From positions 1 through 24,501 of IMG/VR virus record IMGVR_UViG_3300042946_000292: 24,501 nt of DNA. One strand, 5' to 3'. The notes beneath the pieces are model-generated. The model was not told the DNA's origin, ran no database searches, and was given only the letters and a program-made list of their open reading frames with translations. Shown here piece by piece: positions 21,236 to 24,501 of the stretch. The stretch's first letter is position 1. Every line of letters begins with the position of its first letter. Source of the DNA: a virus. The position numbers and the translations under genes were made by a program.

Positions 21236-21988
21236 TTATTTAATGATTTTGCTTGCTACAAATTCCGCTATTTCATCGGCGGTCATGCTGTTTGCATCGT
21301 GTTTCTTTTTGGGTCGTTCCACTTGCTTGTTGTTCCAGTGGATGAAGTGGTCGAACATTTTGTATTGGTTGGTGTAAGTGTTTCCTTTCAGCAGTCCAAA
21401 GTTCTTAAAATTCTCGCATCGTTCCAAAACTTTTTCTTCCGATAGTTGGAAGTTGGAGTGGAAGATATGCATCCGGGAATTGACCTGGTCCATGAAGGAA
21501 TCCCACAGCTGTTCGATGCTTTTTTCGGGTGTTCCAAAAGGTTCAATTTTGCTCTTATTATTATTAGTAAGTAATTCTTTCTTCCTTATTCTTTCTTCTT
21601 TCTTATTTATGTGCACGGATTCGCTAAAATTTTTTAATAGCATTTGTTCATTTTCTTTTATCGAATGTGAGAATGATTCTTCAATAGTGCACGTATTCGC
21701 TAAAAATTTTTTATCGAATATGATACGAATTGTCGGTGCTTGGTTCTTCTTCCCAGGCTCGATTATTTGTACCAATCCCTTCGATTCCAAACCTTCCAAA
21801 GTACGGTAGTATGTAGGCATGGATAGGTTAAGATGCGCCGAGGTTGTTCGAGTTGGTAACCCAAACATTTCCGTTCTAAGCGTGTTTTGTAAGTTGATAA
21901 TAACAAACATCAACGCAATCTCATTCGTGGTGAGATAGCCATCCTTAATGATCGCATTTAGCTTGAAATTGTAATCGATTAGGTTCAT
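21236..21988 (-). CDS. Winged-helix replication initiator-like protein
   Basis: 250 residues from ATG 21988. The N-terminal ~100 residues form a winged helix: NEIALMFVIINLQNTLR, PTRTTSAHLNLSMPTYYRTL, EGLESKGLVQIIEPGKKNQA. This is the MarR/DnaD-type arrangement common at the start of phage replication proteins. A Lys/Asn-rich linker follows (NKKEERIRKKELLTNNNKSK). The C-terminal ~90 residues, with LWDSFMDQVNSRMHIFHSNF and QYKMFDHFIHWNNKQVERPK, resemble the tail domain of such initiators. It would bind the phage origin and bring in the host helicase. An earlier in-frame TTG (22060) would add 24 residues across the structured leader; I prefer the ATG since the leader is clearly structured. Confidence 0.65.
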   Translation of the reverse strand: MNLIDYNFKLNAIIKDGYLTTNEIALMFVIINLQNTLRTEMFGLPTRTTSAHLNLSMPTYYRTLEGLESKGLVQIIEPGKKNQAPTIRIIFDKKFLANTCTIEESFSHSIKENEQMLLKNFSESVHINKKEERIRKKELLTNNNKSKIEPFGTPEKSIEQLWDSFMDQVNSRMHIFHSNFQLSEEKVLERCENFKNFGLLKGNTYTNQYKMFDHFIHWNNKQVERPKKKHDANSMTADEIAEFVASKIIK

Positions 21989-21990
21989 GG

Positions 21991-22079
21991 TAAAAATAAA
22001 CCCCACCGAGGGGTGTATAGCGGTACACGTCCAAGGCAGGGTTATTAGTTTTTTATTCAAGGCGATTCCGCTAAATCGC
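21991..22079 (-). promoter_or_regulatory. Structured leader with complementary hairpin loops and terminator-like hairpin
   Basis: In the minus-strand transcript the first hairpin is GCGATT-TAGCGG-AATCGC (22079-22062). The second is GTGTA-CCGCTA-TACAC (22028-22013). The two 6-nt loops are perfectly complementary. A third hairpin ACCCC-TCGGT-GGGGT (22014-22000) is followed by a T-rich tract (TTATTTTTA) ending 2 nt before the ATG. The second and third hairpins share two bases (22013-22014), so they cannot both be complete. This looks like an attenuator or translational switch for the initiator gene. Confidence 0.5.
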
Positions 22080-22093
22080 TTTTTTTACTTCAA

Positions 22094-22101
22094 CAAAGGT
22101 A
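22094..22101 (-). promoter_or_regulatory. Probable promoter -7 box for the replication genes
   Basis: Minus strand TACCTTTG, a perfect TAnnTTTG box, in the 113-nt intergenic space after a terminator and ahead of the initiator leader. The -33 TTTG is not found at the expected ~19 nt distance (AGCA stands there), so the promoter may be weak or activator-dependent. Confidence 0.45.
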
Positions 22102-22125
22102 AATAAAAAGTCCAGTTTTTTGCTT

Positions 22126-22162
22126 AAAAAACGTGACAAATTTTATCTTGTAATTGTCACGT
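22126..22162 (-). terminator. Rho-independent terminator of the first gene block
   Basis: Minus strand ACGTGACAA (22162-22154), 14-nt loop, TTGTCACGT (22139-22131), a perfect 9-bp stem, followed by a run of six T. It stands 11 nt after the stop of the 22174-22383 gene. It could also serve as an operator, being a perfect inverted repeat just upstream of a promoter. Confidence 0.75.
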
Positions 22163-22173
22163 CAGGTTTAACC

Positions 22174-22383
22174 TTACGAACCGCATCCAAAACATTCAAA
22201 GTTTGAATCCTCGGGTTTTTGTGGTTCTACCTTGCCAATCAGTTGTTTGATTTCAAAGATCTCCTGGCGTAGCTGAAATTGGTGGTCATCCATGGTTCCG
22301 TCTAATTGATTCTCCAAGTACGACATCTTCCACTTCAAAGCTTCAACGTCCTGGGCGTTCTGTGGTTTTTGATATTTGCTCAT
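22174..22383 (-). CDS. Small protein with C-terminal CFGCGS
   Basis: 69 residues. A helical coiled-coil-like region (AQDVEALKWKMSYLENQLDG, DDHQFQLRQEIFEIKQLIGK) makes up most of it, followed by a Pro/Glu linker and ECFGCGS at the very end, a CxxC pair. It may be a dimeric protein with a metal-binding or redox tip. No family is recognised. The start directly abuts the stop of the previous gene, and it is the last gene before the terminator. Confidence 0.55.
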   Translation of the reverse strand: MSKYQKPQNAQDVEALKWKMSYLENQLDGTMDDHQFQLRQEIFEIKQLIGKVEPQKPEDSNFECFGCGS

Positions 22384-22602
22384 TTATTGTTTGTTTAGTT
22401 TCTTCAACACATTGATTGGTTGCAATCCTCGGGAAATTAGATTCATGTCAACACACTTCCCGGCATCCCGTTCGTTATCAAAATACTTTCTTACCAATTT
22501 GCCATCAATTTGAATCGATGCTACGTAATACCACGCATTTGATGAATGAGCAACTGTAACGTATTTGAATGCTGATTTCGGCGGTTTGATTTTTAGTGCC
22601 AT
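22384..22602 (-). CDS. AP2-like DNA-binding small protein (probable)
   Basis: 72 residues: FKYVTVAHSSNAWYYVASIQ, then IDGKLVRKYFDNERDAGKCV, then DMNLISRGLQPINVLKK. Three short strands with a W in the second, then a charged loop and a helix, reproduce the layout of the AP2/ERF-type domain found in homing endonucleases and phage integrases (W...v.I..ngk...l..F.te.eAa.ayd....). It stands alone here, two genes below an HNH endonuclease. It could be a regulator or a remnant of a homing element. The domain call is by pattern only. Confidence 0.5.
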   Translation of the reverse strand: MALKIKPPKSAFKYVTVAHSSNAWYYVASIQIDGKLVRKYFDNERDAGKCVDMNLISRGLQPINVLKKLNKQ

Positions 22603-22604
22603 TT

Positions 22605-22841
22605 CTATTCGTTTAATAGGATTGACCCATTGTTATTTTCCGGGAAAAATCCACTGGAAGCACGGCTCCGTTCTGTGGCCTTCACGTAATCGACTTCAAC
22701 CTTCGCTGAATTGATAATCACCTGGGCGATGTCGGCCACTGCTTTGGCACGATCTAACTCGATTGGCTTGTCTTCATCCAACAAAGCTTCCATGGTCGCA
22801 AATAAGTGATTGCGTAAGTCTTCAATTTTGTTCTTTGGCAT
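22605..22841 (-). CDS. Conserved small phage protein, function unknown
   Basis: 78 residues, helical: MPKNKIEDLRNHLFATMEAL, then DKPIELDRAKAVADIAQVII, then NSAKVEVDYVKATERSRASS. I recognise the '(L)RNHLF.T.EAL.D...... .rAKAiAdvAQVIinsAKVEVDy.K' pattern as a common small gene in phages of several bacterial groups, but its function is not known to me. It overlaps the HNH gene end by 20 nt and is 2 nt from the AP2-like gene start. Confidence 0.65.
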   Translation of the reverse strand: MPKNKIEDLRNHLFATMEALLDEDKPIELDRAKAVADIAQVIINSAKVEVDYVKATERSRASSGFFPENNNGSILLNE

Positions 22842-23466
22842 TGATTTTCTTTTTAAGGTTTGCTAGTAATTTCATTGCTCCGACAATCTCGGAAGGATAG
22901 TTGTGAATGGTGTTTCTCAACATCAATTGCTCACGTGTGATACACTCCAAGTTTTCGATGTTGAAGTTGAATTTGTTGCGGTCCTTGAATACAACCGCAT
23001 GACCTTTGGGCATTGGACCATTCACCAACTCCCAAACGTGCTTGTGCTTCAGAATGAACTTGCCATTTACTTTGACCATGGCGTAACCGTCTTTGTCGAT
23101 TCGCTCCGATCCATCAGGCTTCCAGTTCGCCGGGCGTTGGCCTTTCTTGAACATGGTTGGTTTCACCTTGTCGTAAATTTCTTGGGTCAACTTTTGCCCC
23201 TTGTTTGGCGGTGAAAATCCCTTCTTGAATCTTCCCGGAGTTCCCAACGATCGAAGGCGGTCGGCCTGTCGGTTTAGTTCTTCCCGTCTAAATGTTGGGT
23301 CCTTCTTTAAACCCAATGAATGAACGTAATTGTAAACCGAACTAAGGCTTATTCCCAGGTCAATAGCGACATCTTTGGCATATCGGAAAGGGTAGTTCTC
23401 AATCAAGAACTTCTCCTGATTCGGCGTTAATTTTCTGCGCTTCATCGAATTGCCTTTCAATATCAT
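22822..23466 (-). CDS. HNH homing-type endonuclease
   Basis: 214 residues from ATG 23466, or 207 from an alternative ATG at 23445. The N-terminal ~50 residues form a helix-turn-helix (LTPNQEKFLIENYPFRYAKD, IDLGISLSSVYNYVHSL). A Lys/Gly-rich NUMOD-like linker follows (RFKKGFSPPNKGQKL; MFKKGQRPANW). The nuclease part at ~125-180 has HKHVWELVNGPMPKGHAVVF and DRNKFNFNIENLECITR. His143, His156, Asp162 and Asn164 fit the HNH_3 pattern, but the usual second His of the 'HH' pair is replaced (VF). This variant is common in phage HNH proteins. It overlaps the upstream gene by 68 nt and lies between small genes, as a free-standing mobile nuclease would. Confidence 0.85.
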   Translation of the reverse strand: MILKGNSMKRRKLTPNQEKFLIENYPFRYAKDVAIDLGISLSSVYNYVHSLGLKKDPTFRREELNRQADRLRSLGTPGRFKKGFSPPNKGQKLTQEIYDKVKPTMFKKGQRPANWKPDGSERIDKDGYAMVKVNGKFILKHKHVWELVNGPMPKGHAVVFKDRNKFNFNIENLECITREQLMLRNTIHNYPSEIVGAMKLLANLKKKINAKEQN

Positions 23467-23776
23467 TCAACACTTCTTCGAGGACCATCATTTGCGATGG
23501 GTGCCAGGTGCTCAAAGCTTCCGTTACTTTGTCAATGCCTCGACTGATTAACAGCATATCGTCTTCATTCTCCTGGTAGTAAACACCAATAAAGTGTTTG
23601 AGAAACTCCATCAAATCAGCTGATAAAGACCGGCATCGGTTCTTTACTGATTGCCGGTAAACTGGTGTATTCTCCAGGTCATCCAATACTTCAGCAAGTG
23701 ATTGCATAAGTACGATATTGCGGAATAATGCAAGCTTGAACTTGTCGTTATCCCATCGGTATTTAGTTGCTTCCAT
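23399..23776 (-). CDS. Hypothetical helical protein
   Basis: 125 residues, helical and acidic: FKLALFRNIVLMQSLAEVLD, RSLSADLMEFLKHFIGVYYQ, STWHPSQMMVLEEVLNDIER. A single RQSVKNRCRSL basic segment interrupts the acidic surface. No known motif and no membrane span. It overlaps the previous gene by 14 nt and the HNH gene by 68 nt; the latter overlap suggests the HNH gene arrived next to an existing stop and extended over it. Confidence 0.55.
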   Translation of the reverse strand: MEATKYRWDNDKFKLALFRNIVLMQSLAEVLDDLENTPVYRQSVKNRCRSLSADLMEFLKHFIGVYYQENEDDMLLISRGIDKVTEALSTWHPSQMMVLEEVLNDIERQFDEAQKINAESGEVLD

Positions 23777-23975
23777 TTAGTTTTTGATTTAAGCGTCTAC
23801 AAAGGTCATCAACAAAAGACATTTCTTCAAGGTTTTCGCATCGAGCTGCGTGTTTCTTTTTGAAAAGGTCAATCAATTTTACCAAAGCTTCACGGTGTTT
23901 GGCTTGGTTGGATTGGTTTTGAATGATACGGTTCATCGAATCGTAGTCATTGATTATTGGCTTAAACGATTTCAT
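23763..23975 (-). CDS. Small helical protein of unknown function
   Basis: 70 residues: MKSFKPIINDYDSMNRIIQN, then HREALVKLIDLFKKKHAARC, then LEEMSFVDDLCRRLNQKLNG. Two to three amphipathic helices, basic middle. It overlaps both neighbours (ATGA type upstream at 23972-23975, 14 nt downstream), so it belongs to the same early operon. No family is recognised. Confidence 0.55.
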   Translation of the reverse strand: MKSFKPIINDYDSMNRIIQNQSNQAKHREALVKLIDLFKKKHAARCENLEEMSFVDDLCRRLNQKLNGSN

Positions 23976-24445
23976 TTTGTTGGTGTTACTCTTAACGTTG
24001 TGGTCGATACTTTGATCGGTGGATTGATCGTTACAATTTCCCCGTCCTCGGTTACGATCGGCAAAGGTACAGTTATTGACTTCAAAAACTTTTCGCGCTC
24101 TTTGAGTAATGCGGTATTCTCTTCATACAAAGCTTTCAAGGTCGTGTAATAAGGATCGTTGCATTCTGAAAAGTCGTACCTTACACCGCTCTCCATTTGC
24201 GTAACCTCGGCACCAAACAATTCAGCACGTTTACCGTACTTCATTTGCTCGGTCATTGCCAACTCTTTCGTGTTATCTAACGTCTTTTGCAAAGCTTCGA
24301 TTAGCATCTTGGCTCGAACGGTGAACTCGAGGGGGTTGGTGTACCCTTCTTCAATTTGAGTGGTGAACGCCTCTTCAATGGCCTTCACTTGCAACCTTCC
24401 AGTTAACCCGGAAAGAAGTTGCTCGGTGTGGTTAATTAGTTCCAT
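23972..24445 (-). CDS. Conserved early phage protein of unknown function
   Basis: 157 residues from ATG 24445: long helices (LQVKAIEEAFTTQIEEGYTN, VRAKMLIEALQKTLDNTKEL), then the block MESGVRYDFSECNDPYYTTL, a further helix (LKEREKFLKSI) and a beta tail (VTEDGEIVTINPPIKVSTTT). The YDFS.C.DP...L......LK.RE.FLK pattern is one I recall from many Bacteroidota phage early regions, but no function is established in my knowledge. The same frame stays open upstream to the window edge, so a longer N-terminus cannot be excluded. The ATG is preferred because another gene's stop overlaps it. Confidence 0.6.
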   Translation of the reverse strand: MELINHTEQLLSGLTGRLQVKAIEEAFTTQIEEGYTNPLEFTVRAKMLIEALQKTLDNTKELAMTEQMKYGKRAELFGAEVTQMESGVRYDFSECNDPYYTTLKALYEENTALLKEREKFLKSITVPLPIVTEDGEIVTINPPIKVSTTTLRVTPTK

Positions 24446-24501
24446 CGGTGTTTTCTTTAACTTTGTAAATCTTTTTGATTGGTTCGTAGAATGGGTGGTT
24501 C
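24432..24501 (-). CDS. C-terminal end of an upstream gene (partial)
   Basis: A frame entering from the right edge reads NHPFYEPIKKIYKVKENTDG, then TN and TAA at 24432. It overlaps the next start codon by 14 nt, the same small-overlap style seen throughout this genome. Only 22 residues are visible, so no function can be given. It could also be a chance open frame. Confidence 0.35.
   Translation of the reverse strand, partial: NHPFYEPIKKIYKVKENTDGTN

Noticed and set aside
22061-22087. Plus-strand terminator (GCGATT hairpin followed by seven T)
   Set aside because: It would end a plus-strand transcript, but no plus-strand gene is supported. The hairpin is better explained as part of the minus-strand leader.
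24062-24069. Another TACCTTTG box inside the 23972-24445 gene
   Set aside because: The nearest TTTG is only 13 nt upstream and the site is within a coding region.
1-24501. CRISPR array, insertion sequence, integrase or attachment site
   Set aside because: I saw no regular repeat-spacer pattern, no transposase or recombinase motif, and no long direct repeat next to the tRNA-like gene that would mark an attachment site.

Overview
The window is a contiguous piece of a tailed-phage (siphovirus-type) genome or prophage. Every gene I can support lies on the minus strand, so transcription runs from position 24501 towards position 1. The host is probably a member of the Bacteroidota (Flavobacterium/Cytophaga/Bacteroides relatives). 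Reasons: a near-perfect Bacteroidota vegetative promoter (TTTG, 19 nt, TACCTTTG) at 20427-20457; A/T-rich leaders instead of clear Shine-Dalgarno sites; and structural proteins I recognise from memory as the types found in Bacteroidota phages. No search was run.

Layout in transcription order. (1) 24501-22174: small early genes of mostly unknown function, a free-standing HNH endonuclease and a small AP2-like protein, closed by a strong terminator (22126-22162). (2) 22101-20464: a promoter, a roughly 100-nt structured leader with two hairpins whose loops are exactly complementary plus a terminator-like hairpin, then a winged-helix replication-initiator-like gene and a second replication-associated candidate. 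(3) 20457-17028: a second promoter, a run of small genes many of which overlap as ATGA, a 46-aa membrane peptide, a non-coding stretch with a leucine-type tRNA gene of abnormal length and a hairpin cluster, a DUF1064-type nuclease, a tandem pair of paralogues, a calcineurin-like metallophosphoesterase and a small protein with an SSB-like acidic tip. (4) 17028-14887: a sigma-factor-like helix-turn-helix protein, a small membrane protein, packaging-region proteins and the small terminase. (5) 14887-1: large terminase and virion genes.

The virion genes are in an unusual order. The tail-assembly chaperone pair, with a clear -1 slippery run, follows the large terminase. Then come a neck/tail-completion protein, two distal-tail proteins and the tape measure. 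Only after these come the protease, scaffold, major capsid protein, tail-tube-like protein, portal (with a MuF-like C-terminus), head-tail connector and fibre genes. Three copies of a previously unassigned motif (GTNAC, 12-13 nt, GTAATWCTATKG) sit immediately upstream of three virion genes. They are my best candidate for phage-specific late promoters, possibly read by the sigma-like protein at 16546-17028.

No integrase, DNA polymerase, helicase ATPase, endolysin or clear holin is visible, so lifestyle and lysis cannot be judged from this window.
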